Shown here in pieces: positions 1-6,051 of a stretch of DNA of 7,977 bases. The position numbers were made by a program, and so were the translations under genes. The notes beneath the pieces are model-generated. The model worked only from the letters and a program-made list of their open reading frames with translations, was not told where the DNA came from and did no database searches. Source of the DNA: Deltaproteobacteria bacterium (GTDB lineage: Bacteria; Desulfobacterota; GWC2-55-46; UBA9637); contig JACRNK010000037.1 of assembly GCA_016234985.1 (NCBI GenBank), positions 1-7,977 on the forward strand. The letters run 5' to 3'. Positions within the stretch are counted from its first letter, which is position 1. Each line of letters begins with the position of its first letter.

Positions 1-782
1 TAAAAACTCCATTTGGAAATCCCTCTGATGCGTATATCACAGGCAGGCTCGGGGATGTAAAGATGGTGTTTTTGCCGAGGCACGGCAGGGGACACAGGCT
101 GTTGCCGTCTGAACTGAATTACAGGGCGAATATATACGGTATGAAAAAATTAGGTGTTACTCATATAATCTCTGTTTCAGCGGTTGGGAGCATGAGAGAG
201 GATATTAAGCCGGGACATATTGTTGTTGCTGACCAGTTTTTTGACAGGACAAAGGGGAGGGTATCCACCTTTTTTGGAAACGGCATAGTCGGCCATGTGG
301 AATTTGCGGATCCGGTCTGCCCCAATCTGAGCAATGTGCTGTATGGGGCAGGCAAGGATGTTGGGGCTACAATTCACAAAGGCGGGACATATATCTGCAT
401 TGAAGGGCCTCAGTTTTCCACAAGGGCAGAGTCAAAGATTTACAGAAAATGGGGCGTGGATGTAATAGGCATGACAAATATCCCTGAGGCAAAACTCGCC
501 AGAGAGGCGGAGATATGCTATGCAACACTGGCCCTTTCCACGGACTACGACTGCTGGCACGAAACAGAGGAATCGGTTACTGTTGAAATGATACTTGACA
601 CCTTGAAGAAGAATGTTGCGACAGCAAAGGCAATAATAAGAGAGGCTGTTCCGAAGATAGCAGGCCATAGAGAATGCAAATGCGCAACCGCAATGAAGTA
701 TGCGGTGGTTACAGACAGGAAAAAGATACCTGCAAAGGCAAAGAAAGACCTGAAGATTATACTGGGGAAATATGGCATCTGA
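1..782 (+). CDS. mtnP: S-methyl-5'-thioadenosine phosphorylase, 5'-truncated by window edge
   Basis: This enzyme cleaves methylthioadenosine with phosphate to adenine and methylthioribose-1-phosphate in cytoplasmic methionine salvage. The open frame runs from position 3, so the ATG at 63 is internal: the codons before it read TPFGNPSDAYITGRLGDVK, a conserved stretch of the family. Visible hallmarks are TPFG-x-PSD, PRHGRGH (75-95, phosphate site), the purine-binding region IEGPQFSTRAES (399-434) and TDYDCW (540-557). The two Asp residues of TDYDCW are associated with 6-aminopurine recognition, which favours MTA phosphorylase over guanosine/inosine-type PNP. About 259 codons are present; the missing N-terminus should carry the Gly-rich phosphate loop. 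A hairpin and a new promoter follow, so it is probably transcribed separately from the fatty-acid genes. Family call is strong; exact substrate range (MTA versus adenosine/inosine) is inferred. Confidence 0.93.
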   Translation, partial: KTPFGNPSDAYITGRLGDVKMVFLPRHGRGHRLLPSELNYRANIYGMKKLGVTHIISVSAVGSMREDIKPGHIVVADQFFDRTKGRVSTFFGNGIVGHVEFADPVCPNLSNVLYGAGKDVGATIHKGGTYICIEGPQFSTRAESKIYRKWGVDVIGMTNIPEAKLAREAEICYATLALSTDYDCWHETEESVTVEMILDTLKKNVATAKAIIREAVPKIAGHRECKCATAMKYAVVTDRKKIPAKAKKDLKIILGKYGI

Positions 783-785
783 TAG

Positions 786-805
786 TCTTAAGCCTTAAGA
801 TTTTT
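786..805 (+). terminator. weak AT-rich hairpin plus T-run after mtnP
   Basis: TCTTAA-gcc-TTAAGA followed directly by TTTTT, starting 4 nt after the mtnP stop. The stem is short and AT-rich, so termination would be weak. Its position between mtnP and the next promoter is what supports the call. Confidence 0.4.
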
Positions 806-817
806 ATAGATTTATTC

Positions 818-847
818 TTGACAAGAACAAGGTGTTTTTTGTATAGT
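818..847 (+). promoter_or_regulatory. sigma70-type promoter of the yceD-rpmF-plsX-fab operon
   Basis: A perfect -35 TTGACA (818-823), an 18-nt spacer and a -10 TATAGT (842-847, 5 of 6 to consensus). Transcription would start near 853-855, only about 13-15 nt before the yceD ATG at 868, leaving almost no leader. It is the best promoter match upstream of the operon. Confidence 0.65.
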
Positions 848-867
848 ATTTAACTTATAAAAATAAA

Positions 868-1398
868 ATGAAGGTGGATATTTGCGATATACCTGCAGAA
901 GGATTGCACTTAGAGATTACGGAAGATGGAAATGAACTGCAGGCCATTGCCGGAGAGGTGGATTTCCTTATTCTTTCGCCTGTTTCCGCCGACCTCACGT
1001 TGTTAAAATCAGAGGGAGAGATTTTTGTGCGCGGAGACATGACGGCTCCCCTCAAACTGCAATGCGCCAGATGTTTGAAAGAAGTTGAGCATAGAATAAA
1101 CTCCAGGATAGACATTGTCTATACACTGACGCCTGAACACAAGGCAAAAGAAAAAGAGCTTACACTGGAAGATGTCGGCGCTGATTATTTAGAAGGCGAT
1201 GAAATTGACATAAATGCCGTGCTTGTCGAGCAGCTATCCCTGGATACGCCGATGCAGCCCGTATGCAGGCCTGATTGCAAGGGGCTCTGCCCAAAATGCG
1301 GCGCAGACCTTAACCAGAGGGAATGCAGTTGTATTGTAACAGAGCACACGGATCAAAAATTTGCCATGTTAAAAGAGCTTAAGCTGAATAAAAAATAA
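868..1398 (+). CDS. yceD: YceD/DUF177 family protein (large ribosomal RNA accumulation protein)
   Basis: The 176-residue protein has the DUF177 layout. It opens with an MKVDICDIP-type N-terminus and has a first Cys pair in LQCARCLKEVE (C66, C69). An acidic middle segment follows, then a Cys-rich C-terminal knuckle, C133-x3-C137-x3-C141-x2-C144 with further Cys at 153 and 155, likely metal-binding. In other bacteria family members sit upstream of rpmF and affect 23S rRNA accumulation, so a role in large-subunit assembly is inferred from family and neighbour. The start at 868 fits the family N-terminus, but the bases just upstream are A/T only and show no Shine-Dalgarno site. With the promoter so close, the mRNA would have a very short leader. 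rpmF follows after 10 nt. Confidence 0.85.
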   Translation: MKVDICDIPAEGLHLEITEDGNELQAIAGEVDFLILSPVSADLTLLKSEGEIFVRGDMTAPLKLQCARCLKEVEHRINSRIDIVYTLTPEHKAKEKELTLEDVGADYLEGDEIDINAVLVEQLSLDTPMQPVCRPDCKGLCPKCGADLNQRECSCIVTEHTDQKFAMLKELKLNKK

Positions 1399-1408
1399 GG
1401 AGAAAGAG

Positions 1409-1624
1409 ATGCCGAATCCTAAAAAAAGACACTCCAGAACACGAAGGAATAACCGCAGAAGCCATGACGCATTGTCAAAGCCAGCCATTTCATTATGCCC
1501 TCAATGCGGGGAGCCTAAACCTCCTCATCACATCTGCCCTAATTGCGGCACATACAAAGGCAGAGAGGTCATAAAGACCAAAGATTTCCTGTCTCCGGGA
1601 GAATTAGATGAAGATAGCTGTTGA
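1409..1624 (+). CDS. rpmF: 50S ribosomal protein L32
   Basis: The protein has 71 residues, slightly longer than the usual ~60. It begins [19 protein letters not shown], the basic rRNA-binding N-terminus typical of L32. A four-Cys zinc ribbon follows (C30-x2-C33 and C43-x2-C46), the zinc-binding form of the protein. It is a structural protein of the large ribosomal subunit. A good ribosome binding site, AAGGAGA, lies just before the start. The acidic C-terminal tail (GELDEDSC) includes the part of the gene that overlaps plsX by 17 nt, in another frame. The rpmF-plsX pairing is common in bacteria and links ribosome and membrane synthesis in one transcript. Confidence 0.95.
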   Translation: MPNPKKRHSRTRRNNRRSHDALSKPAISLCPQCGEPKPPHHICPNCGTYKGREVIKTKDFLSPGELDEDSC

Positions 1625-2660
1625 TGCAATGGGTGGAGATTACGCCCCTTCTGTTGTGGTGGAAGGAGCGGTCTGGGCTGCCAGAGAGCTTGATGTCCAG
1701 TTAATACTGGTCGGAGATAAAACCAGAATTGAGGACGAGCTTTCTAAGCACGAATGCAAGGGACTTCCCATATCCATTAAGCATGCCTCGCAGGTTGTCG
1801 GTATGGATGAATCTCCCGGTCAGGCGCTGCGAAAAAAGAAAGACTCATCCATTAAAGTCTGTTTTGATCTGGTCAAAAACGGAGAGGCCGACGCTGTCGT
1901 AAGCGCAGGCAATTCCGGCGCTGCAATGGCTGCCGGCATATTTGTTTTGAGAAATTTAAAAGCCGTTGACCGGCCTGCCATCGCAGTTATCCTGCCCACT
2001 AAAAAAGATCCCGTCGTAGTATTGGACGCCGGCGGAAATGTGGACTGCAAACCCGTGCACCTTGCCCAGTTTGCGGTTATGGGTTCTGTTTATGCCAAAT
2101 ATATATTAAAGAAAAGCAACCCGAGGATCGGGCTGCTTTCAAACGGCGAGGAAGAAGGTAAAGGCAACGACCTTACACGGGAGACCAACGAGATATTAAA
2201 GGATAATGCGTTTAACTATCTTAATTATCTGGGTTATGTGGAAGGGAGAGACATATTTTCCGGGGATGTGGATGTAGTGGTGTGCGACGGGTTTGTGGGA
2301 AATGTGGTTCTTAAGGTTACCGAAGGCGTCGCAGAGGCGTTGACTTCCATGTTGAAAAAAGAGATTATGGCGAGCCTTCCTGCCAAGCTGGGGTATCTCC
2401 TTGCAAAAGGCGCGCTTCTCAATGTGAAAAAGAAGGTTGATTATGCGGAGTACGGCGGTGCGCCGCTTCTCGGCATAGACGGCATAGGCATAATAAGCCA
2501 CGGCGCCTCTGACGCCAGGGCGATAAAAAATGCGATAAAGGTTGCGCACGAATGCGCAAAAAACAAACTTAACCGTCACTTATTGGAAGAGCTTGAAAAA
2601 AATCAGATTATCCAGAAACTCGGAAGCCAAGCGCCTCTTAAGCCTGTAGAGGAAGGATAG
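1608..2660 (+). CDS. plsX: phosphate acyltransferase PlsX (acyl-ACP:phosphate)
   Basis: This peripheral membrane enzyme converts acyl-ACP and phosphate to acyl-phosphate, the donor used by PlsY to start phospholipid synthesis. The 350 residues cover the full family length. Recognisable blocks are [14 protein letters not shown] at the N-terminus, SAGNSGA (99-105), DAGGN (140-144), [11 protein letters not shown] (176-186), CDGFVGN (226-232), YGGAPLLGI (282-290) and SHGAS (297-301). The start at 1608 lies inside the end of rpmF and is preceded by a GGGAGAA ribosome binding site at 1597-1603, so translation is probably coupled to rpmF. fabH begins 8 nt after the stop. Nothing looks broken; identification is close to certain. 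Confidence 0.97.
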   Translation: MKIAVDAMGGDYAPSVVVEGAVWAARELDVQLILVGDKTRIEDELSKHECKGLPISIKHASQVVGMDESPGQALRKKKDSSIKVCFDLVKNGEADAVVSAGNSGAAMAAGIFVLRNLKAVDRPAIAVILPTKKDPVVVLDAGGNVDCKPVHLAQFAVMGSVYAKYILKKSNPRIGLLSNGEEEGKGNDLTRETNEILKDNAFNYLNYLGYVEGRDIFSGDVDVVVCDGFVGNVVLKVTEGVAEALTSMLKKEIMASLPAKLGYLLAKGALLNVKKKVDYAEYGGAPLLGIDGIGIISHGASDARAIKNAIKVAHECAKNKLNRHLLEELEKNQIIQKLGSQAPLKPVEEG

Positions 2661-2668
2661 CCATTCTG

Positions 2669-3643
2669 ATGATGAGAGCGAATATAATCGGAACAGGTTC
2701 TTATGCGCCGCCCAGGGTCCTTAAAAATCAGGAACTGGAGCGGATAGTGGATACAAGCGACGACTGGATTACCTCAAGGACAGGCATCAAGGAAAGAAGG
2801 ATTGCAGACAACGAAACCACAAATGACATTGCCACCAAGGCCGCAAAGAGCGCCATTAAAGCCGCAGGGGTCTCTCCAAAAGATATAGACCTGATTGTGG
2901 CAGGCACAGTCACGCCGGAGATGTTATTCCCGTCCACCGCCTGCTTTGTGCAAGCCAATATCGGCGCAAACAGGGGCATACCTGCCTTTGATGTGTCAGC
3001 CGCGTGCTCCGGTTTCCTTTATGCGCTGGATGTGGCGGACAAATATATACGCAGCGGGATCAGCAAAAAAGCCCTTGTTATAGGGGTGGATATATTTTCA
3101 AATATTATTGACTGGAAAGACAGAAACACGTGCGTCTTGTTTGGAGACGGCGCAGGCGCTGTCGTGCTATCTGCTGAAAAGGGGAAAAGCGGAATACTAT
3201 CCACGCACATCCACGCTGACGGCCATTACTGGAAGATGCTCTATACACCCCTCGGCGTAGCCTCAAGCCCCTTTCATAATAAACCAGCCGAAAAATCTTA
3301 TTTAAAGATGCAAGGCAACGAGATATTTAAGATTGCAGTCAGGACAATGGGCGCGGCTTGTCAGGAGGCATTGGACAGCAACGGGCTCAAGGCCGAAGAC
3401 ATATCGCTTTTAATCCCCCATCAGGCGAATATGAGGATAATAAGCGCCACTGCAGAGCGGTTGGGGCTGCCGGAGGAAAAGGTTTATATAAACCTTGACA
3501 GATACGGAAATACCTCTGCCGGCTCCATACCGCTTGCCCTTGATGAAGCGGTCAAAAAAGGATTGATAAAAAGAAATGATATTATACTCTTTGTCGCATT
3601 TGGCGGCGGGCTTACATGGGCGTCGGCAATGGTGAGGTGGTGA
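2669..3643 (+). CDS. fabH: 3-oxoacyl-ACP synthase III (KAS III)
   Basis: This enzyme condenses acetyl-CoA (or another short acyl-CoA) with malonyl-ACP to begin fatty-acid chains in the cytoplasm. The 324 residues carry the full catalytic triad: C113 in DVSAACSGF, H251 in IPHQAN and N281 in YGNTSAGS. The N-terminal IIGTGSYAPP, DDWITSRTGIKERR (31-44) and C-terminal FGGGLTWAS blocks are typical. Two adjacent ATG codons (2669 and 2672) could start it. A GAGGAAGG site at 2649-2656 sits at the end of plsX, at normal to slightly long distance, and does not decide between them. Primer preference (acetyl versus branched) cannot be read from the sequence. fabD starts 7 nt after the stop. Confidence 0.97.
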   Translation: MMRANIIGTGSYAPPRVLKNQELERIVDTSDDWITSRTGIKERRIADNETTNDIATKAAKSAIKAAGVSPKDIDLIVAGTVTPEMLFPSTACFVQANIGANRGIPAFDVSAACSGFLYALDVADKYIRSGISKKALVIGVDIFSNIIDWKDRNTCVLFGDGAGAVVLSAEKGKSGILSTHIHADGHYWKMLYTPLGVASSPFHNKPAEKSYLKMQGNEIFKIAVRTMGAACQEALDSNGLKAEDISLLIPHQANMRIISATAERLGLPEEKVYINLDRYGNTSAGSIPLALDEAVKKGLIKRNDIILFVAFGGGLTWASAMVRW

Positions 3644-3649
3644 GAAGAC

Positions 3650-3684
3650 AGTGAACAGTGAACAGTTAACAGTTAACAGTTTAA
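3650..3684 (+). repeat. 7-bp tandem repeat array covering the fabD start
   Basis: Two units of AGTGAAC (3650-3656, 3657-3663) are followed by two of AGTTAAC (3664-3670, 3671-3677) and a degenerate AGTTTAA. The fabD GTG start at 3651 lies inside the first unit. The units are translated as part of an N-terminal tail (NSEQLTVNSL) that FabD proteins normally lack. Confidence 0.85.
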
Positions 3685-4622
3685 AACATCATACATCACA
3701 TATAGCATTTATATTTCCAGGTCAAGGCTCCCAATGCCTTGGCATGGGCAAGGAATTTTATGATAGCTACCCTGCTGCAAAGGCTGTTTTCCAGGAAGCA
3801 AGCGATATACTGCATCTTGACATGGCGCAGCTCTGTTTTGAAGGCCCTTTAGATGCGCTTAATCTTACGCAAAATACCCAGCCTGCGATATTAACAGCAA
3901 GCATTGCAGCGCTTAAATATTTGGAGCAGGAAGTTTCTATAAAGCCAAAACTCCTGGCAGGCCACAGCCTTGGGGAATATACTGCATTAGTTGCCGGCGG
4001 CGCATTGTCTTTTAAAGATGCGGTCAAACTGGTTGCGATGAGGGGAAGGTTTATGCAGGATGCCGTGCCGCAAGGCATCGGCGCAATGGCAGCCATACTC
4101 GGCCTCGCAGGCGATGTTGTGGAGGAGATATGCAACTCGGCCACTGATGATAAAAATATTGTCGTTCCCGCCAATTTCAACAGTCCGGAGCAGACCGTCA
4201 TATCAGGCCATAAAGAGGCGGTAGAAAGGGCGTCTGAGCTTGCAAAAGAGAAAAAGGCAAAGAGGGTCATATCTTTGCCTGTAAGCGTTCCTTCCCACTC
4301 TCCGCTCATGAAGCAGGCGGCAGAAAGGCTCGCAAAAGAACTGGATGCCGTTGCGATTAAACCCCTCAGCGCCCCTGTGATTACGAATGTAGAGGCAAGG
4401 CCAATATCAGCGGCAGAATTAGTTAAAATCCTGCTTGAGAAACAGCTTTACAGCCCAGTCCGATGGGTAGAGTCTGTTCAAAGGATGAAACAAGAAGGCA
4501 TAGAAACTGTTGTAGAAATCGGACCTGGCTGCGTGCTGACAAGCCTTGTGAAAAGGATAGATGGAAGCATAAAGACGATGAATGTGGAGAAACCGGATGA
4601 TTTAAAAGCAATTATGAATTAG
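3651..4622 (+). CDS. fabD: malonyl-CoA:ACP transacylase
   Basis: It transfers malonyl from CoA to ACP, supplying the extender unit for fatty-acid synthesis in the cytoplasm. The core begins at IAFIFPGQGSQ (18-28). Catalytic features are Q25 in GQGSQ, the nucleophile S106 in GHSLG (104-108), R131 in MRGRF, H216 in VPSHSPLM and Q265 in KQLYSPVRW. At 323 residues it carries about 15 extra N-terminal residues (NSEQLTVNSLKHHTSH), encoded largely by 7-bp repeats. The GTG at 3651 is the only plausible start, since no ATG, GTG or TTG lies in frame between it and the conserved core; GAGGTGG at 3634-3640 is a fair ribosome binding site. In most genomes fabG would follow at once; here a 2.3-kb toxin-antitoxin block intervenes. 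Confidence 0.95.
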   Translation: MNSEQLTVNSLKHHTSHIAFIFPGQGSQCLGMGKEFYDSYPAAKAVFQEASDILHLDMAQLCFEGPLDALNLTQNTQPAILTASIAALKYLEQEVSIKPKLLAGHSLGEYTALVAGGALSFKDAVKLVAMRGRFMQDAVPQGIGAMAAILGLAGDVVEEICNSATDDKNIVVPANFNSPEQTVISGHKEAVERASELAKEKKAKRVISLPVSVPSHSPLMKQAAERLAKELDAVAIKPLSAPVITNVEARPISAAELVKILLEKQLYSPVRWVESVQRMKQEGIETVVEIGPGCVLTSLVKRIDGSIKTMNVEKPDDLKAIMN

Positions 4623-4636
4623 GAATTACGAATTAT
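4616..4636 (+). repeat. 7-bp tandem repeat at the fabD 3' end
   Basis: Three heptamers, GAATTAG, GAATTAC and GAATTAT, follow one another without gaps. The fabD TAG stop (4620-4622) is inside the first. This mirrors the heptamer array at the other end of the gene but with a different unit. Confidence 0.75.
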
Positions 4637-4705
4637 AAATATGGTTCTTGCTTCTTATTAACTGTCTCAAAATAGTATTAAGGACACTCTGAAAAACTCT
4701 CTTTA

Positions 4706-4788
4706 TGTCATTCCCGAAGTTTTTATCGGGAATACGGTTTTTGTTCAAGCAAAAAACATATCCCCGATAGAAACATTCGGGGACGACA
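4706..4788. repeat. long imperfect palindrome after fabD
   Basis: Arm 4706-4743 and the reverse complement of 4750-4788 match at about 32 of 39 aligned positions, with a 6-nt loop (4744-4749). Each arm contains its own hairpin: ATTCCCGA/TCGGGAAT (4710-4717 with 4726-4733) and TCCCCGA/TCGGGGA (4761-4767 with 4777-4783). A T-run (4738-4742) follows the first small hairpin, so it could also end fabD transcription. It looks like a palindromic mobile repeat of the REP/MITE kind. Confidence 0.75.
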
Positions 4789-4859
4789 GCCTCGTAGAGG
4801 CGACCTGTTTGTAGAAACAGAATTCATAACCAAAACCAAAGCTCTGTAGGAGCGGCCTG
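4789..4859 (+). repeat. modular hairpin repeat, copy 1 (plus orientation)
   Basis: The order is hairpin GCCTC-gta-GAGGC (4789-4801), 3 nt, CTGTTTGTAGAAA (4805-4817), 23 AT-rich nt, hairpin GCTCT-gta-GGAGC (4841-4853, one T-G pair), then GGCCTG. The same order on the other strand occurs at 6750-6819. It abuts the long palindrome ending at 4788. Confidence 0.75.
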
Positions 4860-4897
4860 AACATTGAATACGATGAAAATTGCATGGATTGAATACA

Positions 4898-4944
4898 CAG
4901 TCCGCTCCGATGGAGCAAAAAAACATTTTTTGAATTTTATTTCT
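4898..4944 (-). repeat. modular hairpin repeat, copy 2 (minus orientation, truncated)
   Basis: Positions 4902-4944 closely match 6754-6795: both have the perfect hairpin GCTCC-gat-GGAGC, then an A-run, CATTTTT and an AT-rich stretch ending in ATTTCT. The copy stops where the ACAAACAG of the full module should follow, 34 nt before brnT. It faces copy 1 tail to tail, giving a further inverted match of 4849-4859 with 4898-4908. Confidence 0.75.
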
Positions 4945-4978
4945 GAAAAAATGATAAAATATTGCAGGAGATTGACCA

Positions 4979-5251
4979 TTGAAAATTAAGGGCGCTATTT
5001 GGTTTGATGATACTATTGAGAAACTTATCCGAAAACACAATGTTCAACAGCATGAAGTCAGAGAGGTATTGGTTAACAAACCTCGTTTTCGATTTGTTGA
5101 AAAAGGACATCGTGCGGGAGAGAATGTTTATGCAGCAATGGGGCAAACGGATAGTGGTCGTTACCTCATTGTATTCTTTGTTTATAAAACAGACACACGT
5201 GCCTTAATTCTTTCGGCGCGTGACATGACAAAAGCAGAAAGGAGACTATAA
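4979..5251 (+). CDS. brnT: BrnT-family type II toxin
   Basis: The 90-residue protein matches the small basic BrnT toxins, RelE-fold ribonucleases that inhibit translation and are held inactive by their antitoxin. Supporting features are IRKHNVQQHEV (17-27), GQTDSGRYLIVFFVYK (55-70), the Arg in TRALILSAR (74) and the terminal RDMTKAERR (81-89). The start is TTG at 4979: an in-frame TGA at 4973-4975 rules out extension, and AGGAG at 4966-4970 is well placed. The stop overlaps the next start by one base (TAATG), the usual toxin-first order of this family. A -35-like TTGAAT (4930-4935) lies within the adjoining repeat, but no convincing -10 goes with it. RNase activity is family knowledge, not shown here. 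Confidence 0.82.
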   Translation: MKIKGAIWFDDTIEKLIRKHNVQQHEVREVLVNKPRFRFVEKGHRAGENVYAAMGQTDSGRYLIVFFVYKTDTRALILSARDMTKAERRL

Positions 5252-5514
5252 TGAGAAAACATAAGAGTTCATTATCACAGGCAACATCCTACAAGGAAAT
5301 CGGAGAGTTTTGGGATACACATGATTTATCTGATTTTTGGGATAAGACCAAAGAAGCGCAATTTGATGTTGATATTGAGTCCGAGGTTATTTATTACGCG
5401 GTGGACAGAACACTATCGGAAAAAATTCAGTTTCTCGCACAGAAAAGAGGCGTTGCCGCCGATACCCTGATTAACCTTTGGGTTCAGGAAAAACTACAAG
5501 AACAAAGAACATAA
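5251..5514 (+). CDS. brnA: BrnA/CopG-type ribbon-helix-helix antitoxin
   Basis: The 87-residue protein is the likely cognate antitoxin. An N-terminal segment with EFWDTHDLSDFWD (19-31), a signature of CopG-like antitoxins paired with BrnT, would bind the toxin. The C-terminal part (about 46-83: a strand IYYAVDR, then helices around LSEKIQFLAQKRG and ADTLINLWVQEKL) fits a ribbon-helix-helix DNA-binding fold. Such antitoxins usually repress their own operon. It starts at the last base of the brnT stop with AAAGGAG 6 nt upstream, so the two are translationally coupled. The gene symbol follows the toxin partner; antitoxin subfamily naming is less certain than the role. Confidence 0.8.
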   Translation: MRKHKSSLSQATSYKEIGEFWDTHDLSDFWDKTKEAQFDVDIESEVIYYAVDRTLSEKIQFLAQKRGVAADTLINLWVQEKLQEQRT

Positions 5515-5520
5515 AAAGGG

Positions 5521-5534
5521 CGCAACAAATTGCG
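5521..5534. repeat. small hairpin after brnA
   Basis: CGCAA-caaa-TTGCG, 6 nt after the brnA stop. There is no T-run, so it is not a standard terminator. Confidence 0.4.
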
Positions 5535-5547
5535 GGCAGAGCAAACG

Positions 5548-5590
5548 CAACCCCCTAACCCCCTTTGTTAAGGGGGAATGCCCCCTGCAC
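5548..5590. repeat. C-rich palindromic repeat, copy 1
   Basis: The core at 5548-5579 contains two C5 blocks and a hairpin CCCCCTT-tgtt-AAGGGGG (5559-5576). It differs at one of 32 positions from 6675-6706. CCCCCTGCAC follows the core at 5581-5590 and can also pair with the G-run just before it (AGGGGG-aatg-CCCCCT). Confidence 0.8.
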
Positions 5591-5608
5591 GCGATATTTT
5601 TTGAAAAT

Positions 5609-5667
5609 GTAGCCGCGGACATTTATGTCCGCCTTTTTGAAAGGCCGACCTGAAGGTCGGCGGCTAC
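5609..5667. repeat. double-hairpin element 1
   Basis: Outer arms GTAGCCGC (5609-5616) and GCGGCTAC (5660-5667) are perfectly complementary. Inside are two hairpins with 7-bp stems and 4-nt loops: GCGGACA-ttta-TGTCCGC (5615-5632) and GCCGACC-tgaa-GGTCGGC (5644-5661). The layout is the same as at 5811-5865. Confidence 0.8.
5615..5638 (+). terminator. possible intrinsic terminator of brnT-brnA
   Basis: A GC-rich 7-bp stem with a 4-nt loop is followed by CTTTTT (5633-5638), about 100 nt after the brnA stop. The hairpin is part of a larger repeat, so terminator function would be a by-product. Confidence 0.4.
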
Positions 5668-5684
5668 GAAAGAGCCATAGAGCC

Positions 5685-5717
5685 ATAGGATGCGCTTCGT
5701 GCGTCAGCACATCCTAT
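5685..5717. repeat. inverted repeat with 8-bp arms
   Basis: ATAGGATG (5685-5692) and CATCCTAT (5710-5717) are perfect inverted arms around 17 nt rich in GCG/CGC. This looks like another dispersed palindromic repeat; no gene or T-run is attached. Confidence 0.55.
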
Positions 5718-5746
5718 AGCACTATCTTTCGCAGCGCTATCAATAT

Positions 5747-5769
5747 GCGAACCTAAAGGTTCGCACTAC
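5747..5769. repeat. single hairpin related to the double-hairpin elements
   Basis: GCGAACC-taaa-GGTTCGC (5747-5764) followed by ACTAC. Stem length, loop and the trailing ACTAC match the right half of the element at 5811-5865, so it is probably a half copy. Confidence 0.65.
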
Positions 5770-5810
5770 GGTAAAACAAATAAGCAATATTTTTTGAAAT
5801 GGAGGTTTTT

Positions 5811-5865
5811 GTGGTGCGAGGCTTTAGCCTCGCCAATCCGAAGCGAGACTAAAGTCTCGCACTAC
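5811..5865. repeat. double-hairpin element 2
   Basis: Outer arms GTGGTGCGAG (5811-5820) and CTCGCACTAC (5856-5865) pair at 9 of 10 positions. The inner hairpins are GCGAGGC-ttta-GCCTCGC (5816-5833) and GCGAGAC-taaa-GTCTCGC (5843-5860). Architecture equals that of 5609-5667 although the stem sequences differ. Confidence 0.8.
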
Positions 5866-5909
5866 GATACTCTGCCGATTCAGCCTTGCAGCCTGAGCCA
5901 AAACATTTA

Positions 5910-5932
5910 GGTTCAATCTGCAAAATTGAACC
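5910..5932. repeat. perfect 8-bp hairpin upstream of higB
   Basis: GGTTCAAT (5910-5917), loop CTGCAAA, ATTGAACC (5925-5932). It lies about 120 nt before the higB start and upstream of its likely promoter, so it is unlikely to be the HigA operator. Role unknown. Confidence 0.5.
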
Positions 5933-6001
5933 GGCATAGAATAATTCCCGCCGCCACAGGTAATTGGGCGAAGATTATTTATCAACGAGACGCCATTACC
6001 C

Positions 6002-6045
6002 TTGACATACGACGCCTTGATATTATTAAAGTTTCATATTATTAT
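6002..6045 (+). promoter_or_regulatory. candidate higB-higA promoter region
   Basis: Two overlapping sigma70-like options exist: TTGACA (6002-6007) with TATTAA (6024-6029, 16-nt spacer), and TTGATA (6017-6022) with TATTAT (6040-6045, 17-nt spacer). The second would start the transcript at about 6052, the first base of higB. HigA normally represses this kind of promoter, but I cannot identify an operator with confidence. Confidence 0.5.
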
Positions 6046-6051
6046 ATCCGA

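Noticed and set aside
63..65. ATG at 63 as the start of the first gene
   Set aside because: The frame is open to position 3 and the upstream codons encode conserved MTA phosphorylase residues (TPFGNPSD), so the true start is outside the window.
2196..2579. 127-codon minus-strand open frame inside plsX
   Set aside because: Antisense shadow of a conserved gene; no recognisable protein features.
3767..4309. 180-codon minus-strand open frame inside fabD
   Set aside because: It lies wholly opposite a clear FabD coding region with intact catalytic motifs; its product has no family features and no ribosome binding site was seen.
4860..4897. Small open frames and a possible gene between the two repeat modules
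   Set aside because: Too short, no ribosome binding site, and it is simply the spacer between two tail-to-tail repeats.
5548..5865. CRISPR array made of the hairpin repeats
   Set aside because: Repeat units differ in sequence and spacing, there are no regular spacers of constant length, and no cas gene is present.
5910..5932. Possible tRNA T-arm (GGTTCAATC)
   Set aside because: The 8-bp stem pairs GGTTCAAT with ATTGAACC, which is not T-arm geometry, and no acceptor, D or anticodon arms are nearby.
5926..6051. Upstream extension of higB to a TTG at 5926 (42 extra residues)
   Set aside because: The family N-terminus begins at the GTG at 6052; the extension overlaps promoter-like sequence and a hairpin and shows no recognisable domain.
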